Assembly (NCBI GenBank): GCA_050486545.1
Contig: JBJHDM010000034.1
Location: 1-34,564, forward strand
DNA: 34,564 bases
Direction: 5' to 3'
Source of the DNA: DAOMNN01 sp050486545
Lineage (GTDB): Bacteria; Pseudomonadota; Gammaproteobacteria; Burkholderiales; Rhodocyclaceae
A program made the translations under genes and the position numbers. A model generated the notes under the pieces. The model saw only the letters and a program-made list of their open reading frames with translations, was not told where the DNA came from and made no database searches. The first letter of the stretch is position 1, and each line of letters begins with the position of its first letter. Of the stretch, positions 15,329 through 23,318 are shown one piece after another.

Positions 15329-16335
15329 CCGTGTCTCTCATGCGTTGGGGAAACGTCGGGAAGACGGCTTGCCGCAGGGTTGGCGCCAAGCCGTGGCGCC
15401 GAGGCGCGCACGAGATCGGTGATCCGGATCGCCGTCTCCAGGGCTTGCTGGCCGTCCTCGCCGGTCACCGTGACGGGCGAGCCGCCACGCACGGCGGCGA
15501 GGAAGGAGGCGATCTCGGCTTTCAGTGCATCGTTGCCCGAATAGCTGTGCTCCTCCGCGACGATCTCGGGAACACCAGGATACTGTTCGTCCGATCCAAG
15601 CCGGTAGACGGATTGCCGACGCGCGTGAAAGTCGACGGCCACGTAGGCATCCTCGAGAAAGACCCGCATCCGCCGTTCGGTTTTCCTGCTTACGCGGCTG
15701 GCGGTGACGTTGGCGATGCAACCATTCTCGAACTCGATCCGTGCATTGGCGATGTCGATTCCATCCGAGAGTACGCGTGCACCGCTGGCGGCCAGAGTGC
15801 GGATCGGTGCATCGACCAGGCCCAGGATGATGTCGATGTCGTGGATCATGAGGTCGAGCACCACGTCGATGTCGTTGGAACGGGGCTTGAATGGGGCAAG
15901 CCGATGGGTCTCGATGAACAACGGTCTATGCCCGTGTTGCAGCAGATCCTGAAGCGCCGGATTGAAGCGTTCGATGTGCCCGATCTGCAGCAGGACGTCG
16001 TTCTCGCGTGCGATGCGGTTGAGCCGGGCTGCCTCCTCGATCGTCGCCGCCATCGGTTTCTCGAGCAATACGTTCGTACCCGATTCGAGGAACGCACGCG
16101 CCACTTCGAAATGATCCTTAGTCGGGACGGCTACACTGGCTGCTTCGACCTGCCCGAGCAGTTGACGGTAATCGGTCACGGCCGCGCAACCGACTTCACC
16201 TGCGATGCGCGCTGCGGTCGAGGAGTCGATGTCGACGACACCGACCAGCTCCGCATCGGGGGCCTGGGCATACTTGCGCGCGTGCAGGGCGCCGATGTGA
16301 CCCACACCGATTACCGCACACCGGGTTGCCTTCAT
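15325..16335 (-). CDS. Gfo/Idh/MocA sugar-nucleotide 3-dehydrogenase, GnnA- or WbpB-like
   Basis: A 336-residue oxidoreductase. The NAD(P)-binding Rossmann motif is GVGHIG (10-15) and the family signature EKPMA (Glu92-Lys93-Pro94) is present. GHIERFNPA and DVVLDLMIHDIDI further mark the subgroup. I recall this subgroup from dehydrogenases linked to lipid A genes, the GnnA type that oxidises the 3-OH of UDP-GlcNAc. ATG 16335 has a near-perfect AGGAGGT five bases upstream, much stronger than most starts here. Its stop overlaps the aminotransferase start. No lpx gene lies in the window to settle the pathway. Confidence 0.85.
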   Translation of the reverse strand: MKATRCAVIGVGHIGALHARKYAQAPDAELVGVVDIDSSTAARIAGEVGCAAVTDYRQLLGQVEAASVAVPTKDHFEVARAFLESGTNVLLEKPMAATIEEAARLNRIARENDVLLQIGHIERFNPALQDLLQHGHRPLFIETHRLAPFKPRSNDIDVVLDLMIHDIDIILGLVDAPIRTLAASGARVLSDGIDIANARIEFENGCIANVTASRVSRKTERRMRVFLEDAYVAVDFHARRQSVYRLGSDEQYPGVPEIVAEEHSYSGNDALKAEIASFLAAVRGGSPVTVTGEDGQQALETAIRITDLVRASAPRLGANPAASRLPDVSPTHERHG

Positions 16336-16545
16336 TCGACACCTCCTGTCGGCCGATCGGCCCTCCGCAGCGTCTTGCGTGCATGTCCGATCCGACGATG
16401 TGACTAGCCCCAAGTATGGACTACTCCGGCGACGGGGTCGAACGGCAGGCCGCTGATCCGCACGAATCGTCCAGCGCGGGGTCGAACGTCCTAATCGGTA
16501 TTCCCCGTCGTTCTTGCGGATCCGGGGCATCCCCCCGCTTGTCTC
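16336..16545. other. Divergent intergenic region with direct repeat
   Basis: This gap separates the minus-strand dehydrogenase gene from the plus-strand DUF3080-like gene. The 12-base word CGGGGTCGAACG occurs at 16433-16444 and 16477-16488, 44 bases apart. I see no clear -35/-10 pair for either gene. Confidence 0.4.
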
Positions 16546-17634
16546 GTGCGCATTCGATCTGAATCCCTTCGTACCGTATCCCGGTTGTTCGCGTCGGTCC
16601 TGCTTGGGCTGTTGCTGGCCGCATGCGATCCGTTCGCACGCCCGGATTCCCTGATGGACGAGTACGTAAAACGGGTGGGGCGGGTGCTCGACGTCGAGCC
16701 GCATCTGAGCCCTGTTCCCGTTGCACCGGAGCTGCCGCGTCGGCGCGAACGTGTGCGTGCGATTCCCGAACACAATGTCGGCATGCTCGACTTTCTCGGC
16801 CTGTACGGCTGCGAACTCCAGCATGTCGTGGCGGAACGTAACTCCAGCCTGGGACGCGTGATGCATCCGTCGGCCCGCCTGGACTACGAACTGCGCTTCC
16901 TGCGTGCCGCCGACGATTGCATCGAGCGGATCGAGCGGGAAGGGCTGGTGGACCGGATCATTGGGTTCGTCGAATCGAAGCGCGAGACGCTGCCCGATGC
17001 CGCGTGGAACGCGGTGTGGGGCACGCGCGAGATCGAGCACCTGTTCACGCGCTCACGTGGTGCATTGCGCGTGAGCCACGACCGCAATGCCGTGAGCGAG
17101 ATGCAAGAGGCGCTGCAGCGGATGGACGACACCGTGAATCGCGTCGTTCGGGGCGAACTCGAGATTGACGTGTCGGCGCTCGATGCGGTCTACCAGCGCT
17201 GGCTTAGACAGCCGCTGATGGGCCAGACGATCGCCAGCGCGATTCTCGTGAGCACGCGACTGGACGATGCGGCTACGCTCATCGAGGCGCGACTCGGCGA
17301 CCGCCCCCTGTGCCACAAGGGGATGCGCAACAGGCGCGCGGATACGATGCAGAGCATGTTCCACTCGGTCTATGCAGGACACGTGCAACCCTATCTGGCA
17401 CAGGTTCAGCGTGCGCGGCAGGACCTCCTGCCGCCGATGCGCGGCCTGGCGAAGATTCCCGGTGCCGGACCATCACCCGAGGTCGAGAACTACCTCCGGA
17501 ACGTCGTGTGGGACGACGAGCACGGATGGTGGTCCGCCTTCGATCGGGCGATCCAGCGTCACACCCGCGCGTGGCAAGCCTTGCTCGATCAGTGCGGCAT
17601 GCGTCCCGGTCGGGACGATCCGGGTCAGGAATGA
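16546..17634 (+). CDS. DUF3080-like lipoprotein
   Basis: A 362-residue protein with a lipoprotein signal: basic start, hydrophobic core and lipobox LLAAC, with Cys27 as the lipidated residue. The mature part is largely helical, with DSLMDEYVKRVGRVLDVEP near its N-terminus and a C-terminal YLRNVVWDDEHGWWSAFDRAIQRHTRAWQALLDQCG. This pattern fits the DUF3080 family, mostly reported from gammaproteobacteria and of unknown function; I am moderately sure. Start is GTG 16546; no strong Shine-Dalgarno. thrC follows after 91 bases in the same direction. Confidence 0.7.
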   Translation: MRIRSESLRTVSRLFASVLLGLLLAACDPFARPDSLMDEYVKRVGRVLDVEPHLSPVPVAPELPRRRERVRAIPEHNVGMLDFLGLYGCELQHVVAERNSSLGRVMHPSARLDYELRFLRAADDCIERIEREGLVDRIIGFVESKRETLPDAAWNAVWGTREIEHLFTRSRGALRVSHDRNAVSEMQEALQRMDDTVNRVVRGELEIDVSALDAVYQRWLRQPLMGQTIASAILVSTRLDDAATLIEARLGDRPLCHKGMRNRRADTMQSMFHSVYAGHVQPYLAQVQRARQDLLPPMRGLAKIPGAGPSPEVENYLRNVVWDDEHGWWSAFDRAIQRHTRAWQALLDQCGMRPGRDDPGQE

Positions 17635-17725
17635 GCGGTCGTTCAGGCCCGATTGGACAGCAACGGCCACGAACCGGATAATCGCGCCCATTCGACCCGT
17701 TCGCCCGAATCCAGAGGAATCCCGA

Positions 17726-19162
17726 GTGAAGTACCTGTCTACCCGCGGCCATCCCGCACACGCCGAGTTCAGCGACATCCTGCTCGGGGGGCTCGCGCCC
17801 GACGGCGGGCTGTATCTGCCCGAGACCTATCCCCGCGTGTCGGCGACCGAGCTGGTTGCCTGGCGCACGATGTCCTACGCCGAACTGGCGTTCGCGATCC
17901 TCTCGAAGTTCATCACCGACATTCCCGCCGAAGACCTGCGGCGCATCTGCGAGCGGACTTACACGGCCGAGGTCTACCGCTTTGCCCGAGAAGGGAGCGA
18001 CCCGGCCCGGATCACGCCGGTCCATTGGCTCGAACCCGGCCGGCTCGCCTTGCTGGAGCTTTCCAACGGCCCGACGCTCGCGTTCAAGGACATGGCGATG
18101 CAATTGCTCGGCAACCTGTTCGAGTACGTGCTGGACCGCCGGGGCGAGCAGATCAACATCCTCGGTGCGACCTCGGGCGATACCGGCTCGGCCGCCGAGT
18201 ATGCGATGCGCGGCAAGCACGGCGTGCGTGTATTCATGCTCTCCCCGCATGGGCGCATGAGCGCCTTCCAGCGCGCGCAAATGTACTCGCTGCAGGATGC
18301 GAACATCTTCAACATCGCGGTGACCGGGATGTTCGACGACGCACAGGACATCGTGAAGGCCGTGTCGAACGACGCCGCCTTCAAGGCCCGCTATCGCATC
18401 GGCGCGGTCAACTCGATCAACTGGGCGCGGGTCGCCGCCCAGATCGTCTATTACTTCAAGGGCTACTTCGGAGCGACCGCCGGCAATGACGAGCAGGTGG
18501 ACTTCTGCGTGCCCTCGGGCAACTTCGGCAACATTTGCGCCGGTCACATCGCACGCATGATGGGCTTGCCGATCGGCCGGCTGATCCTGGCGACAAACGA
18601 GAACAACGTGCTCGACGAATTCTTCCGCACCGGCGTCTACCGTCCGCGCCGCGCCGCCGAAACGCACGTCACGTCCAGCCCTTCGATGGACATCTCGAAA
18701 GCGTCGAATTTCGAACGCTTCATCTTCGACCTGGTCGGTCGCGACGCCAGCGTCGTGGCCGGGTTCTGGAAGCAGGTCGACGCAGGCGGCGCGTTCGACC
18801 TCGCCGGTACGCCGTACCTCGAGCGCCTGCCCGAATTCGGCTTCGTTTCCGGCAGTAGTACGCACGCCGATCGACTCGAGACCATTCGCAAGATCTGGTC
18901 GGCGCATGGCGTCATGATCGACACCCACACGGCCGACGGCGTCAAGGTCGCACTGGAAAAAGCCTCGGGAGAGCGGCCGGTGGTCGTGCTCGAAACTGCG
19001 CAACCGATCAAGTTCGCGGACACCATCGTCGAAGCCCTGGGCCGCAAGGCTCCGCGCCCGGCCGAACTCGAAGGGCTCGAAACGCTGCCGCAACGGGTGG
19101 AAGTGATGGCGCCCGACGTCGAAGCGGTCAAAGCGTTCATTGCGGCCCACGTAGAGGACTGA
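17726..19162 (+). CDS. thrC: Threonine synthase
   Basis: A 478-residue PLP fold II enzyme that converts O-phosphohomoserine to threonine. The PLP lysine is Lys121 in NGPTLAFKDMAMQ, and the phosphate/PLP-binding loop is ATSGDTGSAAE. The N-terminal YLSTRG and GGLAPDGGLYLPE are classic. The length fits the longer bacterial/fungal-type enzyme. Start is GTG 17726 with GAGGA eight bases upstream. It is separated from hom by the MoxR/VWA and sugar-nucleotide modules and is convergent with nadC. No homoserine kinase gene is present in the window. Confidence 0.96.
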   Translation: MKYLSTRGHPAHAEFSDILLGGLAPDGGLYLPETYPRVSATELVAWRTMSYAELAFAILSKFITDIPAEDLRRICERTYTAEVYRFAREGSDPARITPVHWLEPGRLALLELSNGPTLAFKDMAMQLLGNLFEYVLDRRGEQINILGATSGDTGSAAEYAMRGKHGVRVFMLSPHGRMSAFQRAQMYSLQDANIFNIAVTGMFDDAQDIVKAVSNDAAFKARYRIGAVNSINWARVAAQIVYYFKGYFGATAGNDEQVDFCVPSGNFGNICAGHIARMMGLPIGRLILATNENNVLDEFFRTGVYRPRRAAETHVTSSPSMDISKASNFERFIFDLVGRDASVVAGFWKQVDAGGAFDLAGTPYLERLPEFGFVSGSSTHADRLETIRKIWSAHGVMIDTHTADGVKVALEKASGERPVVVLETAQPIKFADTIVEALGRKAPRPAELEGLETLPQRVEVMAPDVEAVKAFIAAHVED

Positions 19163-19164
19163 CC

Positions 19165-19182
19165 GGAGGCGTCAACGCTTCC
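19165..19182. terminator. Small hairpin between convergent thrC and nadC
   Basis: GGAGGCG (19165-19171) pairs with CGCTTCC (19176-19182), with one G-T pair, around a TCAA loop. A second small stem TCCTC/GAGGA lies at 19185-19197. No T-run follows on either strand, so a terminator role is only possible. It occupies most of the 49-base gap. Confidence 0.3.
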
Positions 19183-19211
19183 GATCCTCTACGAGGACGA
19201 GGGGCAACGGC

Positions 19212-20060
19212 TTATTCCTCGACGTGTCGCAGGGACAGGTCGATCGCGCGGATGTCCTTGGTCAGTCCGCCGATCGAAATCCGATCCACGCCGGTTTCGG
19301 CGATTGCCCGCACGCGTTCGAGATTGACGCCGCCCGATGCTTCCAGTTCGGCGCGGCCCGCGGCGATCTTGACCGCTTCGTGCATCGTCTCCAGTTCCAT
19401 GTTGTCGAGCAGGATCATCGTCGCGCCGGCCTCGAGCGCCTCGGTGAGCTGGTCGAGGCGTTCGACCTCGACCTCGATGAAGACATTGGACGGTGCGATC
19501 TGGCGGGCGTGCTCGACGACCTTGCGGATACCCCCGGCGGCAATGATGTGGTTTTCCTTGATCAGGATGCCGTCGTACAGGCCGATGCGGTGATTGAGGC
19601 CGCCACCGGTGGCGACCGCATACTTCTGGGCCAGACGAAGGCCGGGCAAGGTCTTGCGCGTGTCGACGATCCTGGCGCGGGTCCCGGCAACGGCCTCGAC
19701 ATAGAGCCGGGTCAGCGTTGCGGTGGCCGAGAGTAGCTGGAGGAAGTTCAGGGCGGTGCGCTCGGCGGTGAGCAGGGGGCGTGCACCGGCGACGACGTCG
19801 CACAGCGTCTGCCCGGGTTCGACCGGCTCGCCGTCGCGCACGTGCCACAGGACCGTGGCGGTCGGATCCAGGGCGGAAAAGGTCGCGTCGAACCACTCGG
19901 TGCCGCAGACGATCGCAGCTTCCCGGGTGACGACCCGACCGCGTGCGTCGGTGCTCTCCGGGATGAGCTGGGCCGTCAGGTCGCCCGTTCCGACGTCTTC
20001 CGCGAGCGCGGTGGCGACGTTGCGCTGGATCTCGATGCGAAGCTGTTCCGGGAAGGTCAT
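19212..20060 (-). CDS. nadC: Nicotinate-nucleotide pyrophosphorylase (quinolinate phosphoribosyltransferase)
   Basis: A 282-residue enzyme of de novo NAD synthesis: quinolinate plus PRPP gives nicotinate mononucleotide, CO2 and PPi. Signature pieces are EDVGTGDLTA near residue 20, VDTRKTLPGLRLAQKYAV, GGGLNHRIGLYDGILIKENHI and, near the C-terminus, EASGGVNLERVRAIAETGVDRISIG. ATG 20060 gives the usual family start; the upstream frame continues without support. It lies 163 bases from the end of the nnr gene, also on the minus strand. Both genes concern nicotinamide nucleotides, which may explain the adjacency. Confidence 0.95.
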   Translation of the reverse strand: MTFPEQLRIEIQRNVATALAEDVGTGDLTAQLIPESTDARGRVVTREAAIVCGTEWFDATFSALDPTATVLWHVRDGEPVEPGQTLCDVVAGARPLLTAERTALNFLQLLSATATLTRLYVEAVAGTRARIVDTRKTLPGLRLAQKYAVATGGGLNHRIGLYDGILIKENHIIAAGGIRKVVEHARQIAPSNVFIEVEVERLDQLTEALEAGATMILLDNMELETMHEAVKIAAGRAELEASGGVNLERVRAIAETGVDRISIGGLTKDIRAIDLSLRHVEE

Positions 20061-20197
20061 GACGGATCCATGTGTTACGTTGGGGACTGCAATTCTAACA
20101 GGGACGTTTTGGCACTTGGGATGCCGCGAGGTCGGGAGCACTGCATCCGTGGGTGTGGTGCAAGGGGAGAGATCGCCCCGCGTCGATTACGGTGACA

Positions 20198-20221
20198 GGC
20201 CGGGCAAGCCTGCCCGTGGCC
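20198..20221 (-). terminator. Hairpin just after nnr
   Basis: CGGGCA (20201-20206) pairs with TGCCCG (20211-20216), with a further GGC/GCC outside a single-base bulge. It starts three bases beyond the nnr stop on the minus strand. No clear T-run follows, so this is a weak terminator candidate in the 163-base nnr-nadC gap. Confidence 0.35.
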
Positions 20222-20223
20222 CA

Positions 20224-21732
20224 TCAGTGACCGTTGCGGTTGGCGTCGACCATCCAGCCGTTGAATACGCCACGGGAGGCGTCGACGACTTCGCTGGCCG
20301 TCAGCCCGAGTGGGCCGATGCCTTCGCGCGCAAGCCGGTCGGCCGCGGCGCCGTGCAGATGGACCGCGGCGATCAGTGCGGGTTCGGGCTCCCAGCGCTG
20401 GGCCAGCAGGCTGGCGATCAGCCCGGTCAGCACGTCGCCCATGCCGGCCGTGGCCATCCCGGGGTGCCCGGTGCCGTTGATGAACCAGCGCCCGTCCGGT
20501 GTGGCGAGCACGCTTCCGCATCCCTTGAGGACGACCAGTGCGTCGTAACGTTGGGCAAGGGTGGTGGCTGCGGTGACCCGGTCGTTCTGGATCGCATTCG
20601 TATCGATGCCAAGCAGGCGGCCCGCTTCGGCCGGATGTGGTGTCAGGAAGGTGGCCTGTGTGCGGGTGGCGACGAGCTTGCGGTATCGGGTGCTGCCGGC
20701 GAGCAGGTTGAGCGCGTCGGCATCGAGGACCAGTGGCAGCTCCGCCTGGACCGCGAGTTCGAACAAGGCTGTCGCCGCTGGGCCGCTACCGAGCCCGGGG
20801 CCGACTGCCAGCACCGTGGCGATCGCGGGAATCGACGCCGGACCCTTGAGCATGAGTTCGGGCTGCACCGGGTCGAGCGTGGGTACGTCGCTATCGATCA
20901 GGCCGACAAAGACCTTACCTGCGCCGAGCTTGAGGGCGGCACGACCGGCGAGGATCGCCGCGCCGGTCATTCCCGGGGCCCCCCCGAGGATGCCGACACC
21001 ACCGTAGCTGCCCTTGTGCGTATTGTGCAGGCGCGGCTTCAGGTGCGCCCTGAACAGTTCGGGCTGGACGCGGTGCCCGTCGGCAGGCTGCTCGCCATTG
21101 GTGGCGATGTCGAGGTTGCGTACGATGACCGTGCCGGCATGGTCGGGGCCGTCCAGCGTGAGCAGGCCGGGCTTGAGACCGATGAAGGTGAGCGTGTGCG
21201 TCGCGCGGAAGGCCGTGCCGAGGATGCGGCCGGTGTCTGCGTCGAGGCCGCTGGGGATGTCGATCGCCATGCGCGGACCTGACTGGGCGTTGAGCGATGC
21301 GATCCACTCCGCGTAGCGTCCGGTGATCGGACGCTGGAGACCGATTCCGAACAAGGCGTCGGCAACCAGTGCCCAGCCGCCGTCCGGTGTGGCGGGAAAG
21401 TGGGCGGTAATCTCGCCTCCGGCATCCCGCCAGGCTTCGAATGCGGCGTGGGCTTCGGGCGGAAGCCCGTTGGCGTCGCCGGCGAAGGCGACCACGACCT
21501 GGCGTTTTGCCTGCAGCAGGCGCCGGGCCATGACGAAGCCGTCGCCGGCGTTGTTGCCCGGTCCGCAGGCGATGAGGATGGGGCCGCTGCGATCCATCGT
21601 CAGGCGAAACGCCTCTTCGGCCGCGGCACGACCGGCGCGTTCCATCAGCGGAGGATCGGCCTCGGGGAGGGCCTTTTCCTCGATGGCGCGGATGCCGGCG
21701 ACCGTGTAGATCGGCTGAAGCGGTTCGTTCAT
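20224..21732 (-). CDS. nnr: Bifunctional NAD(P)H-hydrate epimerase/dehydratase
   Basis: A 502-residue fusion protein of the YjeF type. The N-terminal epimerase domain (about 1-215) has ACGPGNNAGDGFVMAR and IDIPSGLDADTG; the C-terminal ADP-dependent dehydratase domain (about 225-500) has VLAVGPGLG, DADALNLLAG, LTPHPAEAGRLLG and GTGHPGMATAGMGDVLTG. Together they repair damaged NAD(P)H hydrates. Full length compared with the E. coli protein. ATG 21732 lies 50 bases after the spoVR stop, so read-through from the prkA-yeaH-spoVR operon is possible, though the roles differ. No strong Shine-Dalgarno. Confidence 0.95.
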   Translation of the reverse strand: MNEPLQPIYTVAGIRAIEEKALPEADPPLMERAGRAAAEEAFRLTMDRSGPILIACGPGNNAGDGFVMARRLLQAKRQVVVAFAGDANGLPPEAHAAFEAWRDAGGEITAHFPATPDGGWALVADALFGIGLQRPITGRYAEWIASLNAQSGPRMAIDIPSGLDADTGRILGTAFRATHTLTFIGLKPGLLTLDGPDHAGTVIVRNLDIATNGEQPADGHRVQPELFRAHLKPRLHNTHKGSYGGVGILGGAPGMTGAAILAGRAALKLGAGKVFVGLIDSDVPTLDPVQPELMLKGPASIPAIATVLAVGPGLGSGPAATALFELAVQAELPLVLDADALNLLAGSTRYRKLVATRTQATFLTPHPAEAGRLLGIDTNAIQNDRVTAATTLAQRYDALVVLKGCGSVLATPDGRWFINGTGHPGMATAGMGDVLTGLIASLLAQRWEPEPALIAAVHLHGAAADRLAREGIGPLGLTASEVVDASRGVFNGWMVDANRNGH

Positions 21733-21782
21733 GGGGGTTCCAGGGGACGGATGCGAGAGTGCGATTGTACGCGTTCGGGCTT

Positions 21783-23318
21783 TCAGCCGTCCGAGTTGCC
21801 GCGGCGCTTCTCGATGCGTGTCTCCTGCAGCAGCTCGACGTCCCCGTCCTCGTCGACCGATTCGAGGCGCACCGTGAAGCCCCACAGCCGCGCGAAGTGC
21901 TTCATCACCTCGTTCGCCGAATCGCCTAGCGGACGCTGGCGATAGGGTTGGTGACGAAGTGTGATCGAACGGTCTCCACGCAAGTCCACGTTCCACACCT
22001 GGATGTTCGGCTCGCGGCTCCCCAGGTTGTACTGCTCGGACAGGATCTCGCGAATGGCGCGGTAGCCGGAATCCTCGTGGATGGCGGAGACGCGAAGCTT
22101 CGAGTCGTGCTCGTCGTCGACCACCGAGAACAGGCGGAACGCCCGGATCACGGTCGGGGAGAGATACTGGGCGATGAAGCTTTCGTCCTTGAAGTTCTTC
22201 ATCGCAAAATCGAAGGTTTCGCGCCAGTCGCTTCCGGCGATGTCCGGAAACCAGCGTCGGTCCTCGTCCGTCGGGTGCTCGCAGATGCGCCGGATGTCCT
22301 GCCACATCGCAAAGCCGAGCGCGTAGGGGTTGATGCCTGTGTACCAGCGTTCCTTGTAGGCGGGCTGGCAGACCACGTTGGTGTGCGACTGGAGGAACTC
22401 CAGCATGAAGCTGTCCGCGAGCAGGCCCTCGTCGTAGAGGCGGTTGAGGATCGTGTAGTGCCAGAAGGTTGCCCAGCCTTCGTTCATGACCTGGGTCTGG
22501 CGCTGGGGAAAGAAGTATTGCGAGACCTTGCGAACGATGCGTACGACCTCGCGCTGCCAGGGTTCGAGCAGCGGCGCGTGTTTCTCGACGAAATACAGCA
22601 GGTTTTCCTCGGGTTCGGGCGGGAAGTTGCGGCGGGGAGCCTCGTCCTGGCGAACGTCGGAGAGCGGCAGGGTGCGCCACAGTTCGTTGACCTGGCTCTG
22701 CAGGTACTCCTCGCGCTCGCGCTGGCGCATCTGTTCCTTCGCGAGCGAGAGTTTCTGCGGCCGGCGATAGCGGTCAACGCCGAGGTTCATCAGTGCATGA
22801 CACGAGTCGAGCAGTAGCTCGACTTCTTCCTCGCCGTAGCGCTCTTCGCACTGGGTGATGAAATTGCGCGCGAAGATCAGGTAGTCGATGATCGCGTCGG
22901 CATTGGTCCAGGTGCGGAACAGGTAGTTGCCCTTGAAGAAGCTGTTGTGTCCGTAGGCCGCGTGGGCGAGCACGAGGGCCTGCATCGTCAGCGTGTTCTC
23001 CTCCATGAGGTAGGCGATGCAGGGATTGGAGTTGATGACGATCTCGTAGGCCAACCCCATCTGACCGCGCTTATAGCCCTTTTCCGTGGACAGGAAGTGC
23101 TTGCCGAATGACCAGTGATGGTAGTTCACCGGCATGCCGACGGAGGCATAGGCGTCCATCATCTGTTCGGCGGTGATGATCTCGACCTGGACCGGGTAGG
23201 TGTCGAGACCAAAGTCGGCGGCGACCCGGGCGATCTCCTCGTGGTAGCGCTCGATGGCCTCGAGCGTCCATTCCGACGTTTCCGGTAGCGTGTCCTTCTT
23301 TCGGATTTTGCGTTTCAT
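21783..23318 (-). CDS. spoVR: SpoVR family protein (YcgB)
   Basis: A 511-residue cytosolic protein, essentially the size of E. coli YcgB. Recognisable segments are VGMPVNYHHWSFGKHF, EIVINSNPCIAYLMEEN, HAAYGHNSFFKGN and NEGWATFWHYTIL, all strongly conserved in SpoVR. The biochemical role is unknown; genetically the family is tied to PrkA and YeaH-type proteins in stress and stationary phase, and to spore cortex in Bacillus. The ATG overlaps the yeaH stop (ATGA, 23315-23318), so the two are translationally coupled. The first 10 residues are strongly basic (KRKIRKK). Confidence 0.95.
   Translation of the reverse strand: MKRKIRKKDTLPETSEWTLEAIERYHEEIARVAADFGLDTYPVQVEIITAEQMMDAYASVGMPVNYHHWSFGKHFLSTEKGYKRGQMGLAYEIVINSNPCIAYLMEENTLTMQALVLAHAAYGHNSFFKGNYLFRTWTNADAIIDYLIFARNFITQCEERYGEEEVELLLDSCHALMNLGVDRYRRPQKLSLAKEQMRQREREEYLQSQVNELWRTLPLSDVRQDEAPRRNFPPEPEENLLYFVEKHAPLLEPWQREVVRIVRKVSQYFFPQRQTQVMNEGWATFWHYTILNRLYDEGLLADSFMLEFLQSHTNVVCQPAYKERWYTGINPYALGFAMWQDIRRICEHPTDEDRRWFPDIAGSDWRETFDFAMKNFKDESFIAQYLSPTVIRAFRLFSVVDDEHDSKLRVSAIHEDSGYRAIREILSEQYNLGSREPNIQVWNVDLRGDRSITLRHQPYRQRPLGDSANEVMKHFARLWGFTVRLESVDEDGDVELLQETRIEKRRGNSDG

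Noticed and set aside
17279..19150. Open frame of about 620 codons antisense to thrC
   Set aside because: thrC is certain (PLP lysine, full length); the antisense product has no known pattern.
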